Shown here: positions 1 through 6,361 of the stretch, piece by piece
Layout: each line of letters opens with the position of its first letter
Position numbering within the stretch: the first letter of the stretch is position 1
Source: a virus
Direction: 5' to 3' (one strand)
Virus record (IMG/VR): IMGVR_UViG_3300036759_000011
Span: 1-56,120 of that record
Length of the DNA stretch: 56,120 nt
Notes under the pieces: generated by a model
Seen by the model: the letters and a program-made list of their open reading frames with translations, nothing else
Told to the model about the DNA's origin: nothing
Databases searched by the model: none
Program-made: the position numbers and the translations under genes

Positions 1-6
1 ATCGGA

Positions 7-20
7 CGTACACACGTTCG
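7..20. promoter_or_regulatory. Degenerate LexA/SOS-type box
   Basis: CGTACACACGTTCG differs at one base from the Gram-positive LexA consensus CGAAC-N4-GTTCG. It lies in the non-coding leader before the first gene and shares the string ACGTTCGTAAG with the perfect box in the 54.4 kb control region. Binding is inferred. Confidence 0.35.
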
Positions 21-135
21 TAAGAAGGTACACTACTCAATAATACACTAGGTAATATAAGAGAAGAGAGAGAAGAGCGGAATATTGACTGAGTAACGCA
101 ACAAATAGCACAATCGATGCGCGAATTCTCGATGA

Positions 136-149
136 CGAACACTTGTTCG
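136..149. promoter_or_regulatory. Perfect LexA/SOS-type box
   Basis: CGAACACTTGTTCG is a perfect match to the Gram-positive LexA palindrome CGAAC-N4-GTTCG. It sits 23 bases upstream of a -35-like TTGACA and 29 bases upstream of the first start codon, where a repressor could control left-end transcription. The binder could be host LexA or an unidentified phage repressor with the same specificity. Confidence 0.65.
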
Positions 150-172
150 CCTCAAATCGCTACAGAAAGGGC

Positions 173-201
173 TTGACAATGATCCGTACTTCCGCTATTA
201 T
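173..201 (+). promoter_or_regulatory. Promoter-like TTGACA-N17-TATTAT overlapping a start codon
   Basis: TTGACA at 173-178 and TATTAT at 196-201 are separated by exactly 17 bases. The -35 directly abuts the ATG at 179, so a transcript from here would start inside the first gene and serve the genes downstream. The same TTGACAATG arrangement recurs at 2156. There is no extended -10 TG, so it could be coincidental. Confidence 0.45.
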
Positions 202-388
202 TCTTCTCACCGGGGTAATCATCTTCCTCGGAATGAAGTACAACACGGCCAAAGCAGCACTTGACAAGAATCTTAAGCAGGATTCGGTCATCGCGTGGTG
301 TCTGTATGAGCAGAATACACAGAAGCCTATGAAGTGTGTTGACCGGTCGCTTGACGTGATGGATGTGTACGAGCATCCCAACAACTAA
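179..388 (+). CDS. Small membrane protein, unknown function
   Basis: A 69-residue protein with one N-terminal hydrophobic segment (about residues 4-20, IILLTGVIIFLG) and a polar tail ending YEHPNN. That suggests a single-pass inner-membrane protein or an uncleaved signal anchor, with two cysteines in the outer part (CLYEQ, KCVD). I start it at ATG 179 because AAAGGG lies 8 bases upstream; an in-frame TTG at 143 would add 12 residues and would itself overlap the LexA-type box. Small membrane proteins of this kind are common in early phage operons, and no family is recognised. Confidence 0.7.
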   Translation: MIRTSAIILLTGVIIFLGMKYNTAKAALDKNLKQDSVIAWCLYEQNTQKPMKCVDRSLDVMDVYEHPNN

Positions 389-394
389 CGGGAG
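388..394 (+). promoter_or_regulatory. ACGGGAG start-associated motif (first of many)
   Basis: ACGGGAG lies 11 bases before the ATG at 406 and acts as its ribosome binding site through GGAG. The same heptamer precedes starts at 964, 1393, 2364, 3210, 3434, 4907, 6615, 11967, 54933 and 55241, with the motif beginning 12-18 bases before the start. It also occurs inside genes at 3135, 3459, 5319, 6520, 6676, 7502, 8017, 8093, 9335, 10212, 11814, 12413, 15900, 16140 and 19588, and in the leader at 14238. The conserved ACG part does not pair with the 16S tail, so the motif carries more than Shine-Dalgarno information. Confidence 0.7.
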
Positions 395-405
395 AACAAA
401 CAACC

Positions 406-555
406 ATGAAGCATTACGGTGACTTCGGTCTTGTCGAGTACGAGGGTAGGTTGTACCTCATCAAGCGTGGCGAGAACGCTAACAAGGTGTTCTCAATCCC
501 GCTCACTTCACAAATCATCGCTGAACTGTCAAGCTTCGATTACAGCAACCATTGA
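406..555 (+). CDS. Small hypothetical protein (49 aa)
   Basis: A 49-residue frame beginning MKHYGDFGLVEYEGRLYL and ending FDYSNH, with the ACGGGAG ribosome binding site 11 bases upstream. It fits snugly between the membrane protein (stop 388) and the gene at 574. The sequence looks like a compact beta-rich domain (alternating hydrophobics in GLVEYEGRLYLIKRG, then VFSIPLTSQIIAEL). Function unknown. Confidence 0.65.
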   Translation: MKHYGDFGLVEYEGRLYLIKRGENANKVFSIPLTSQIIAELSSFDYSNH

Positions 556-573
556 AGGGAGGTGTAGCCAAAA

Positions 574-882
574 ATGAAGAAGGGACTGAATCAGGATCAG
601 ATTAAGGCGCTCTACGCCGGTCGTCGCGTCAAGGGCCTTTACGAGGATCGCACTATCGAGTTTATCGAGTCGGATGAGCTTGGTGTCGAGCCGATGGATC
701 AGTGGCCGCTTGACTTCGGTGACAAGTCTGCCACCACTGTTTTCCAGGGATTTCGTAACGCGATTAAGAAGGGCGAGCTTACCGGCGTTGTTGACGTTAT
801 GCAGCGCGGTGGTAAGGTGTTCATCTGTCATCGTGAGCGGTGTGGTATCCCCGCTGGCGTGACCGTTGAGGACGAGAACTAG
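574..882 (+). CDS. Early protein, paralogue of the product at 8137
   Basis: A 102-residue protein starting at ATG 574 behind a good GGGAGG. It aligns along its length with the 108-residue product at 8137-8463: both have GL, then a short acidic helix, then LYA-x-RR-x-KGLY, a WP motif, a T-x-x-QGF-x-NA segment and a final V-x-V...G-x-VF strand. The two therefore derive from one duplicated gene. The basic RR/KGLY segment hints at nucleic-acid binding, which is inference. It is followed by a 12-bp hairpin. Confidence 0.75.
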   Translation: MKKGLNQDQIKALYAGRRVKGLYEDRTIEFIESDELGVEPMDQWPLDFGDKSATTVFQGFRNAIKKGELTGVVDVMQRGGKVFICHRERCGIPAGVTVEDEN

Positions 883-892
883 AATCAAACAA

Positions 893-942
893 GCTTGACC
901 CCTAGGCGCAGTAATGCGGTACTGTTAGCTTAGGGGTCAAGC
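893..942 (+). other. Intercistronic hairpin (12-bp perfect stem)
   Basis: GCTTGACCCCTA (893-904) pairs perfectly with TAGGGGTCAAGC (931-942). An inner stem GCAGTA/TACTGT lies between them, so nearly the whole junction between the genes ending at 882 and starting at 964 folds. There is no T-run after it. It could be a transcript-stabilising or processing hairpin, or an intrinsic terminator lacking a U-tract. Confidence 0.6.
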
Positions 943-963
943 CCTACAAACGGGAGAAAACGC

Positions 964-1314
964 ATGAAGGTATACGCGATTGTCGTCGGAGCGTTCGTTA
1001 TTCTGGCGTCAATTGTAGTTGTTTGGGTTGGGATCGATTATTACATCGCTCCGGAAATTCAGGCAGCTAGAGCACAAGCCAAGCAAGCTAAGCAAATCGA
1101 GGCTTCAAAGCCCCACGGATGGGGAGCAATTAAAACTGGGATGACCCAAGATCAAGTTAAAGATATTCTTGGTGATCCTGATAAGAAGTACGAGTACCAA
1201 GATAACACGAGTCTTTGGGTGTATTACATTACCGATTACGGCCATGATATCACCTTTGATACTGATAGCACAGTATCGTCTAAAACCATCGATTCTTATC
1301 GTCGCGCTAATTAG
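964..1314 (+). CDS. Membrane-anchored BamE/SmpA-like domain protein
   Basis: A 116-residue protein. Residues about 4-26 form one transmembrane helix (IVVGAFVILASIVVVWVGI), followed by an Ala/Gln-rich linker and a C-terminal domain. That domain carries the signature IKTGMTQDQVKDILGDPDK with a later LWVYYI...ITFDTDSTV, the pattern of the BamE/SmpA (OmlA) beta-alpha fold found in small lipoproteins and in Gram-positive membrane proteins. There is no lipobox cysteine, so it is anchored by the helix. ACGGGAG lies 8 bases before the ATG. A role at the host envelope is inferred. Confidence 0.65.
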   Translation: MKVYAIVVGAFVILASIVVVWVGIDYYIAPEIQAARAQAKQAKQIEASKPHGWGAIKTGMTQDQVKDILGDPDKKYEYQDNTSLWVYYITDYGHDITFDTDSTVSSKTIDSYRRAN

Positions 1315-1326
1315 CTAGAATCCAAC

Positions 1327-1355
1327 TTGACAACTCGCCTCGGATGTGCTATGCT
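1327..1355 (+). promoter_or_regulatory. Strong extended -10 promoter
   Basis: TTGACA (1327-1332), 17-base spacer and TATGCT (1350-1355) preceded by TG at -14. Transcription would begin near 1362, leaving a 30-base leader with the ACGGGAG ribosome binding site for the GTG at 1393. It belongs to a family of near-identical promoters also at 4672, 7933, 8755, 12834 and 14198. Confidence 0.8.
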
Positions 1356-1392
1356 CCCTGTGCGGGTTTTGAAGGGAACGGGAGGCGTTACC

Positions 1393-1611
1393 GTGAGTAA
1401 CAACAACTGGCAGGAACTAGAGGAATGGATGACGAACACACGTTCGGATCCTTTCCGTGACGAGTACATCTTGGATGCTGCTGTACTCGGTTGTCTAGAA
1501 ATGAATGTAGTCATCGAGGTTTTCGATGATTACAACATTGAGAATAACAAAGAGAACAGGCGCAGGTTTAGTGGCCTGATTTCCAAAGCTCTTACAGAAC
1601 ACGGCATGTAA
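1393..1611 (+). CDS. Small early protein (72 aa)
   Basis: Starts at GTG 1393 directly behind AACGGGAGG and downstream of the strong promoter at 1327. The frame is open further upstream, but that stretch contains the promoter. The protein is acidic and helical (NNNWQELEEWM, later NIENNKENRRRFSGLISKAL). A perfect LexA-type box lies inside its coding sequence at 1433-1446. Function unknown. Confidence 0.7.
   Translation: MSNNNWQELEEWMTNTRSDPFRDEYILDAAVLGCLEMNVVIEVFDDYNIENNKENRRRFSGLISKALTEHGM
1433..1446. promoter_or_regulatory. Perfect LexA/SOS-type box inside a gene
   Basis: CGAACACACGTTCG matches CGAAC-N4-GTTCG perfectly. It is about 70 bases downstream of the start point of the promoter at 1327, so a bound repressor would act as a roadblock rather than by covering the promoter. 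Confidence 0.6.
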
Positions 1612-1615
1612 TCCA

Positions 1616-1707
1616 GTCACTAGGCTGGATAGAGTCATAGTGAGACAGGAGTAAGCTCAAAGCTTACATGGCCTCTTGTCATCTATGGCTCTATCAAGCC
1701 TAGTCAC
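1616..1707 (+). other. Long imperfect hairpin in a 349-base gene-free stretch
   Basis: The 25-base arms 1616-1640 and 1683-1707 pair with 22 Watson-Crick pairs and one G-T. The enclosed segment folds again (GTAAGCT-CAA-AGCTTAC), so about 90 bases form one rod. No credible reading frame covers 1612-1960, so this stretch holds either a structured leader or a small non-coding RNA. The following 1708-1800 segment has a D-arm-like GTCGTCAGTGGTAGAC but no T-loop, so it is not called a tRNA. Confidence 0.6.
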
Positions 1708-1804
1708 CCTAACTCAGCCGGATAACGCTATTAGGTCGTCAGTGGTAGACGCAACCACTCTCCAACCGAACGCTGTAACCAATGTCGGTGATGGCTGGCT
1801 AGGC

Positions 1805-1920
1805 TTGACAAGCTAGCAAGCAAAGACCATGATAAGACCACCTGTTCATACAGCAGGGCACATGGCTCACGAATGTGAATAAGCTTGCTAGCTTGACAAA
1901 TTTGCGTAGGCAGTTACCTA
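1805..1920 (+). other. Hairpin flanked by two promoter-like elements
   Basis: AAGCTAGCAAGC (1810-1821) is perfectly complementary to GCTTGCTAGCTT (1883-1894). Each arm is joined to a TTGACA: 1805-1810 (N17, then CATGAT) and 1893-1898 (N16, then TACCTA). The right-hand element could drive the gene at 1961. The matches to the -10 consensus are only moderate, so promoter activity is tentative. Confidence 0.4.
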
Positions 1921-1960
1921 GAGAGTCCCCCCGCTACGCAACAAAATAAAGGAGTGGTAA

Positions 1961-2143
1961 ATGAGAATTGAGAATTGGAGCGAGATGATCGCTCGTGATC
2001 GTGAGAAGCTGCAAAGCAAGACTTACAGGCAGATGTTTGCATATAGCATCTTTCCGCTGCTTACGCTGCCTCTGCTGATCGAGCTGGAGGCTAATCAGAA
2101 GCTTAACAAGCTTGAGCAGCAACTCTTTCCGGTCAAAGCCTAG
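1961..2143 (+). CDS. Small hypothetical protein (60 aa)
   Basis: A 60-residue protein starting at ATG 1961 behind AAAGGAG. It has a charged N-terminal helix (MRIENWSEMIARDREKLQ), a hydrophobic centre (SIFPLLTLPLLIELEA) and a second amphipathic helix (NQKLNKLEQQLF). The centre could be a short membrane helix or the core of a helical hairpin. It ends 18 bases before the next start. Function unknown. Confidence 0.65.
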   Translation: MRIENWSEMIARDREKLQSKTYRQMFAYSIFPLLTLPLLIELEANQKLNKLEQQLFPVKA

Positions 2144-2155
2144 ACGAAAGGATAG

Positions 2156-2184
2156 TTGACAATGCCAACCTGGCGTGTTATACT
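2156..2184 (+). promoter_or_regulatory. Promoter-like TTGACA-N17-TATACT overlapping a start codon
   Basis: TTGACA at 2156-2161, exactly 17 bases, TATACT at 2179-2184 with TG one base upstream of the -10. The -35 abuts ATG 2162, as at position 173, so RNA made here lacks that gene's start and would serve the DUF6011-like gene at 2364 and later genes. Confidence 0.6.
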
Positions 2185-2407
2185 TCCAGTGAAGGATGAG
2201 GCAGGAAACATTGTCGATTGGATCCGAGTGGCAATGTCAGTAGCGCCAACCATGACAGAAGCGCTAACAAATGCGCGGAAAGGATGGGGCCAACAAGCTG
2301 ATGTGCAAGAATACTCACTGACTTACGAACCAGTGGGTAAGCAAACAACAACGGGAGCGTATTATGACAGAGTATACGGTCAAGAATCCGGGAGAACCCG
2401 CTTCTGA
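2162..2407 (+). CDS. Hypothetical protein (81 aa)
   Basis: Begins at ATG 2162 after AAAGGAT. The 81-residue product (MPTWRVILPVKDEAGN...) has a beta-strand, a charged turn, a beta-strand, then a helix TEALTNARKGWGQQ, a layout resembling small ferredoxin-like alpha/beta folds. Its last 44 bases overlap the start of the next gene. Function unknown. Confidence 0.65.
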   Translation: MPTWRVILPVKDEAGNIVDWIRVAMSVAPTMTEALTNARKGWGQQADVQEYSLTYEPVGKQTTTGAYYDRVYGQESGRTRF

Positions 2408-3032
2408 AGCTCAGAAGAATTTTATCCGCAAGTTGCGTGATGAGCGTGACTTGAGTAAGCTATCTGAAGTTCAGCGCGAGTATCTCATTGCTGACGATTT
2501 CAGCGAGATGCTTAAGGGTCATGCGGATACGGCCATTAAGCTGCTTCTCAGCTTTGAGAAGAAAAGTGCAAGACCAAGAGTGAATGACAAGCCTACTCCG
2601 CTTGTTTCGCAGCAGATTACGGATGCCGACGGATCGCATAGTAGCAAAGCAAGTCATTACTTCGTGGTTGACCCGACTGATGGTAAGGAAAAGTTCGTTA
2701 CCATCTGGATGAGTGTTCGTGCAAGTGATGACATGTACCCCGTGACTAACCCCGAGCACAGGAACCAGTTGATTCAGGAAGTTGCTAAGGATCCTGTGCA
2801 GGCCATGAACGCTTATGGTGAGAAGCTTGGTATCTGTGGAAGGTGTGGCCGTACTCTCACCGATAGGGATTCAAGGTTGCGTGGCATAGGCCCCGTATGC
2901 GCTCAAAAGATTGCGATGATTCGCACGCCTGAGCAGGATGCATTGCTCGATGCTTATCTCGCAAGCAAAGCACAGAAGGAAGGTGAGAATGCATCATCAG
3001 GACTTAGTGACGATCAGGACGACGTGTCCTAA
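2364..3032 (+). CDS. DUF6011-type zinc-binding protein
   Basis: A 222-residue protein. A helical N-terminal part (ASEAQKNFIRKLRDERDLS) resembles the short helical segment seen before many phage single-strand or nuclease-associated domains. Near residue 160 is the signature CGRCGRTLTDRDSRLRGIGP followed by VCAQK, matching the DUF6011 zinc-binding motif common in actinophages, which pairs a CxxC with a GIGPVC loop. The tail is acidic (SGLSDDQDDVS). Its ribosome binding site is ACGGGAG, 6 bases before ATG 2364. A role in DNA or RNA binding is inferred. Confidence 0.75.
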   Translation: MTEYTVKNPGEPASEAQKNFIRKLRDERDLSKLSEVQREYLIADDFSEMLKGHADTAIKLLLSFEKKSARPRVNDKPTPLVSQQITDADGSHSSKASHYFVVDPTDGKEKFVTIWMSVRASDDMYPVTNPEHRNQLIQEVAKDPVQAMNAYGEKLGICGRCGRTLTDRDSRLRGIGPVCAQKIAMIRTPEQDALLDAYLASKAQKEGENASSGLSDDQDDVS

Positions 3033-3198
3033 CTGCCACAGAGTGACTGACATTACGATAGAGGCTGGTAAGCTTCAAGCGTATCAGAGTGGCACGCATA
3101 TTCAGTATGTGTGGCCTGAATGGAGTCCAATTCAACGGGAGCAACTCATCACTGGCATGTGTAGTGATGAGTGTTGGAACAAGTACATCGGAGTATAA
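2989..3198 (+). CDS. Zinc-ribbon protein
   Basis: A 69-residue protein starting at ATG 2989 behind AAGGTGAG, overlapping the preceding gene by 44 bases in another frame. Two Cys pairs (CPNC near residue 13 and CSDEC near residue 59) flank a beta-rich middle (DITIEAGKLQAYQSG), a classic zinc-ribbon arrangement. It resembles small zinc ribbons in actinophage early regions. The target (DNA, RNA or protein) is unknown. Confidence 0.7.
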   Translation: MHHQDLVTIRTTCPNCHRVTDITIEAGKLQAYQSGTHIQYVWPEWSPIQREQLITGMCSDECWNKYIGV

Positions 3199-3209
3199 CG
3201 GGAGACAAC

Positions 3210-3437
3210 ATGAAAGTCTACGAAGATTACGTAGTTGTAATGCCCGCAAGTCAGGCAATGATGGTAACCAATCTACTAGCTAACTTGGGTCTTGCGCTTG
3301 AAGGCTTGGTTCTGGAAATTCCTGAAGGCGACGATTACTTGGTTCGCATCGAACCCAAGAACATTCACGAAGCATACAAAGCCGTTCGTACAGCGCTTGA
3401 AGAGAATTGGCTTGGTCATAACGGGAGTGAACTATGA
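3210..3437 (+). CDS. Hypothetical protein (75 aa)
   Basis: Starts at ATG 3210, 5 bases after ACGGGAG. The product MKVYEDYVVVMPASQAMMV... has a beta-alpha-beta-beta-alpha pattern (VVVMPASQAMMVTNLLANLG, then LVLEI, YLVRI, HEAYKAVRTALEE), like a small ferredoxin-type fold. Its stop overlaps the next ATG (ATGA). Function unknown. Confidence 0.7.
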   Translation: MKVYEDYVVVMPASQAMMVTNLLANLGLALEGLVLEIPEGDDYLVRIEPKNIHEAYKAVRTALEENWLGHNGSEL

Positions 3438-3778
3438 GCTTTGAAGTACAAGACTGTAACGGGAGAAAGCTTAAGGTGGGTGACAAGGTTCTGTATGGTG
3501 ATCCTAACCCGAATGACGTGTTGAGTCACACGGCTACGATTACCAAGATTACCGAACCTGATGGTGACTACGATGATAACCTTGAGCGCGCGGTAGAGAT
3601 TTGCCCGTATGTTCACATCATCTTTGATGCGGATACATACGAGGCTGCCGATAAGGAAATCTGCTACACCTACAACAACACGCCCGTGAGTTGGAATGAT
3701 TATCCTGATGGCCCAAGTCATTACATCTACGAGGCAGAGGATTTGGAGTGGGTAGATGGCACTGAAGATCACAACTAA
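3434..3778 (+). CDS. Hypothetical SH3-like beta protein (114 aa)
   Basis: Begins at ATG 3434, coupled to the preceding stop and preceded by ACGGGAG. The N-terminal half GRKLKVGDKVLYGD...ATITKIT has the K-V-G-D-x-V-x-Y pattern of KOW/SH3-like barrels. The rest is acidic and aromatic (YVHIIFDADTYEA, HYIYEAEDLEW). An internal ACGGGAG at 3459 encodes NGR. Function unknown; an RNA- or protein-binding beta barrel is the best guess. Confidence 0.65.
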   Translation: MSFEVQDCNGRKLKVGDKVLYGDPNPNDVLSHTATITKITEPDGDYDDNLERAVEICPYVHIIFDADTYEAADKEICYTYNNTPVSWNDYPDGPSHYIYEAEDLEWVDGTEDHN

Positions 3779-4145
3779 TCACGTACCGCGTAACATTATC
3801 AGCGGATATGAGTTGACGGAGAAGGAACTGAGGGATCTTGGCTTCGATTACATGTCGGACGAATTGATTAATGGTCACTTCTTCCGCTACAAGGGTGAAG
3901 CGTATGATCTGAGGGACTTCGAGGTTATCAGCCCAATTAGGATGGTGTATCATTATCCTAATACAAAGCTGAATGAGTGGGATGGTATCATGTCTGATAC
4001 TTACTTCTCTGGTATCCTTGTAAAGTGCCCCGATGAAGATACTGTGATTGTGGGGATGTACTATGTCGATAGCAAGCCCGAGCCACGAGAATTCGTAGTT
4101 GATTCACATGGACAAACTGAAGAGGTTTACGATGGGACTGGATAA
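3756..4145 (+). CDS. Hypothetical protein (129 aa)
   Basis: ATG 3756 lies inside the end of the preceding gene, behind GGAG. The protein starts MALKITTNHVPRNIISGYEL and is rich in Asp, Tyr and Phe (FFRYKGEAYDLRDFEVI, YFSGILVKCPDEDTVIVGMY), suggesting an all-beta fold. No family is recognised. Overlap with neighbours on both sides indicates translational coupling. Confidence 0.65.
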   Translation: MALKITTNHVPRNIISGYELTEKELRDLGFDYMSDELINGHFFRYKGEAYDLRDFEVISPIRMVYHYPNTKLNEWDGIMSDTYFSGILVKCPDEDTVIVGMYYVDSKPEPREFVVDSHGQTEEVYDGTG

Positions 4146-4668
4146 GGAATTCATTACCAATCTGTATCGGTTGCAACTCCCGCCAGTAAACTCTGGTAGA
4201 GCAGGTTGGATGTTTGACCAACCGGCAATTCTAGCTGCGTTGGATGAACTTGAAATCAAGCTTCCCGTAGTCTTGAAGTTTCGTGCATACAAGACACATC
4301 GTTACACAGGATGGCGCACATATGCTAACCACGGCATGAGGTATCTGAATCTAGATAATCCAGATGCGGGATGCTGCCACCTGATTAAGCTTAACGATGT
4401 GGTAAAGTGGGAACTGAAGAAGTGTGGCACGGATATTACGATTGAAAAGGTAAGCATGAATCTGTGGCATGAATTGCGTCATGCTCACCAAGCAGAGGAA
4501 TGGGCAAGGTACTTTAAAGAGAACCCGATGCTTTGGCACATGAAAGGGTATGCTCATCCAAGTGCAAGAGGTAGCTGGGGTGCAACATACAAAGAGAACA
4601 TCTATGAAGTCGATGCCAGGGAGTTTGCCGAGAGTAAGCGGGAATCGCCTCTTATCGTGCCCGCCTAG
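4132..4668 (+). CDS. Zincin-like metalloprotein with HELRH motif
   Basis: I start at ATG 4132 (AGAGG 7 bases upstream); ATG 4108 or TTG 4099 would lengthen it slightly. Of 178 residues, the telling part is NLWHELRHAHQAEEW, then about 40 residues later YEVDAREFAE. H-E-x-x-H with a downstream E-x-D-A-x-E-F-A is the layout of gluzincin-type minimal metallopeptidases such as ImmA/IrrE and ArdC-associated domains, where the second Glu-containing helix supplies the third zinc ligand. It could cleave a host regulator or be a catalytically minimal zinc protein. It is the last gene before a strong promoter. Confidence 0.65.
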   Translation: MGLDKEFITNLYRLQLPPVNSGRAGWMFDQPAILAALDELEIKLPVVLKFRAYKTHRYTGWRTYANHGMRYLNLDNPDAGCCHLIKLNDVVKWELKKCGTDITIEKVSMNLWHELRHAHQAEEWARYFKENPMLWHMKGYAHPSARGSWGATYKENIYEVDAREFAESKRESPLIVPA

Positions 4669-4671
4669 CAC

Positions 4672-4700
4672 TTGACAACGCTCGCCGAACCTGCTATAGT
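4672..4700 (+). promoter_or_regulatory. Strong extended -10 promoter
   Basis: TTGACA (4672-4677), 17 bases, then TG-C-TATAGT (-10 at 4695-4700). It starts 4 bases after a stop codon. Transcription should begin near 4707, which is exactly where a 15-bp stem begins. Confidence 0.85.
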
Positions 4701-4707
4701 CCCTCAT

Positions 4708-4822
4708 AGCCCCAGCACGGGCGTATGGAATCGAGTGGTAGCCGCAAAGCTGTCCCCCAGGTTCCCGCTGGCCTGTGCTGGGGTTAAAATAAGACCTCAC
4801 GATACATCGGGATACGATGTGT
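4708..4822 (+). ncRNA. Promoter-proximal structured RNA or leader
   Basis: Bases 4708-4722 pair with 4771-4785 (15 pairs, of which two are G-T; core CCCCAGCAC/GTGCTGGGG), enclosing a 48-base region rich in short complementary segments. A second hairpin GATACATCG-loop-CGATGTGTC follows at 4800-4822. The transcript from the promoter at 4672 would begin right at the first stem. About 200 bases separate the promoter from the next start (4907), so this is either a regulatory 5' leader or a discrete small RNA. No tRNA T-loop is present. Confidence 0.5.
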
Positions 4823-4906
4823 CTTTGGGAAGAAACGGAGAGGGGTGAGTGTATATAGCCTAACTAGAGATGGACCCAGATGAATACAAAAACGGGAGAG
4901 AGAAGA

Positions 4907-5098
4907 ATGAGAATTTCACGTAATTACAAAGGCCATACCATCGAGATGAATCTTGACTCGAATGGTGTAGGTAATGGCATCATAGTCGTGACTCCGAAAG
5001 GCAGGCGTGTTAGTTGTATGCGTAGGGGTACGCACATCGTATTGTCTAAACTGCCTGAAGATGTACGTCAGCGGGCTGAATTCTTGGCGGGGTGGTAA
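4907..5098 (+). CDS. Small hypothetical protein (63 aa)
   Basis: Start chosen at ATG 4907 because ACGGGAG lies 8 bases upstream; ATG 4880 is in frame but would encode the motif. The product MRISRNYKGHTIEMNL... is a short basic beta-rich protein (TIEMNLDSNG, IIVVTPKGRRVSCMRRG). Ends overlapping the next start (GTGGTAA). Function unknown. Confidence 0.65.
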   Translation: MRISRNYKGHTIEMNLDSNGVGNGIIVVTPKGRRVSCMRRGTHIVLSKLPEDVRQRAEFLAGW

Positions 5099-5382
5099 CA
5101 ACGTCTAGGGAGAGAGATCGTAACAGGAAGCACTTTCACAAAGGTCACTATGAGATTATCGCGGCTAGGTTTCGTGAGGAGTTTAGCACGTACGTCAACG
5201 AGGACGGTACTCCTGTAGTTAGCTATAATCATGGCGAGGGACTCATTGCAGCAACCGCATTGGTAAGATTGTGTGGATCTTTGGCTAATAGATTCGAGTT
5301 TGACAACGATGAGTTTGAACGGGAGATTTTCTTTAAGCGTTGTAGTCCATACGACGAATTCGATTTGAAGGATTGGATGTAA
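5092..5382 (+). CDS. Hypothetical protein (96 aa)
   Basis: Begins at GTG 5092, which overlaps the preceding TAA stop; no better start is in frame. A basic N-terminus (TSRERDRNRKHFHKGHYE) leads into a helical domain (IIAARFREEFS, ATALVRLCGSLANRFE) with an acidic end (FDLKDWM). Stop overlaps the next ATG. Function unknown. Confidence 0.6.
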   Translation: MVTTSRERDRNRKHFHKGHYEIIAARFREEFSTYVNEDGTPVVSYNHGEGLIAATALVRLCGSLANRFEFDNDEFEREIFFKRCSPYDEFDLKDWM

Positions 5383-5939
5383 TGGGACTTGACATGTATC
5401 TTAATGCCGAGGAGTATGTCGGCGGTTGGAGTCATGGTGACGAGGGTGAGAAGAGTAAGTACGCATCCATCGTAGAGATGGTTGAGGCTGAAAATCTCGT
5501 CACTGAGGATTCACCCAGCTTGTATGTGAAGGTGACGTGTGGTTATTGGCGCAAGGCAAACCACATTCACCAATGGTTCGTTCGCAATGTTCAGAATGGC
5601 GAGGATAATTGCGGTAACTATTACGTCTCGCGTGGGCAGCTTGAAGAGTTGGCTGACGCATGTAGAGCCGTGATGAGAAGCACTAGGTTGGTCGGTGGAG
5701 TAGTTCATACTGGTACAACGTATGACCGGAGCGGAGAAACCGAACACTTCGCTGATGGTAAGGTGCTTGAGGATTCAACTATGGCTGAGGAGCTACTTCC
5801 AACGCAGGAAGGATTCTTCTTTGGTGGTACTGATTATGATGAAGGGTATTGGAATGATCTAGAGACTACCATCGCAATCGTCAATCGAGCACTCAATGCC
5901 TCAACCAAGTGGGAATTTTCTTACCACTCAAGCTGGTAA
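5382..5939 (+). CDS. MGLDMYL-type conserved hypothetical protein
   Basis: A 185-residue protein starting MGLDMYLNAEEYVGG. This opening is the hallmark of a widespread phage and bacterial family of unknown function. Later features are a WRKANHIHQWFV segment (common in the family: Trp/Lys/Ala/Asn/His followed by a second Trp) and NCGNYYVSRGQLEELA, with acidic FFFGGTDYDEGYW near the C-terminus. ATG 5382 shares bases with the preceding TAA. It is acidic overall and probably cytoplasmic. Confidence 0.75.
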   Translation: MGLDMYLNAEEYVGGWSHGDEGEKSKYASIVEMVEAENLVTEDSPSLYVKVTCGYWRKANHIHQWFVRNVQNGEDNCGNYYVSRGQLEELADACRAVMRSTRLVGGVVHTGTTYDRSGETEHFADGKVLEDSTMAEELLPTQEGFFFGGTDYDEGYWNDLETTIAIVNRALNASTKWEFSYHSSW

Positions 5940-5941
5940 TA

Positions 5942-6361
5942 ATGCCGCCTACCATCAACTGGCCTAGTCCACTTGAGAAACTCAGGTGGACTGAAGCATT
6001 CAGACGGAGGGATAAATTCGTACACGGCGACGATGGTCGTAAGTTCTCATGCAGGTACGACAAGGAATCGGTATTCGTTAAGCCTGTGCTGGGTTATACA
6101 CCGATGGGATGGCTACCGTATGATTTGGTCTTTAGCGAAGCATGGTTGCATGAAAACAGCGATCCGATCTATAGATCAGCGGTAGCAGAGTTTTTAGCAT
6201 CCGAGTATGCAGGAGTATCAGTCAAGGCACATTGGTCTAGGTTTGAAAAAACGCCTCTGAAAACTCTTGAAAGAAAGTTCAGAGATGTGGGTGCGCCAGG
6301 AGTCGATATCCTCGTTACGGATAACGCCGTATTCCTAGTGAAAAAGGAATACAAGCCATGA
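5942..6361 (+). CDS. Hypothetical protein (139 aa)
   Basis: ATG 5942 follows the previous stop by two bases. The product is basic and aromatic (LRWTEAFRRRDKFVHG, AHWSRFEKTPLKTLERKF) with a beta-rich end (DILVTDNAVFLVKKEY). The following gene starts inside its stop (ATGA). No recognised domain; base composition matches the neighbours. Confidence 0.65.
   Translation: MPPTINWPSPLEKLRWTEAFRRRDKFVHGDDGRKFSCRYDKESVFVKPVLGYTPMGWLPYDLVFSEAWLHENSDPIYRSAVAEFLASEYAGVSVKAHWSRFEKTPLKTLERKFRDVGAPGVDILVTDNAVFLVKKEYKP

Noticed and set aside
895-925. Promoter TTGACC...TACTGT
   Set aside because: The spacing is 19 bases and the sequence is part of the 12-bp hairpin; structure explains it better.
1708-1800. 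tRNA-like segment (D-arm-like GTCGTCAGTGGTAGAC)
   Set aside because: There is no T-loop GTTCRA, no consistent 7-bp acceptor and no CCA-compatible end, so the resemblance is limited to a D-arm.
4708-4785. tRNA or tRNA-like reading of the leader RNA
   Set aside because: The outer stem is 15 bp rather than 7 and GTTCCCG does not match the T-loop, so I call it a structured RNA only.
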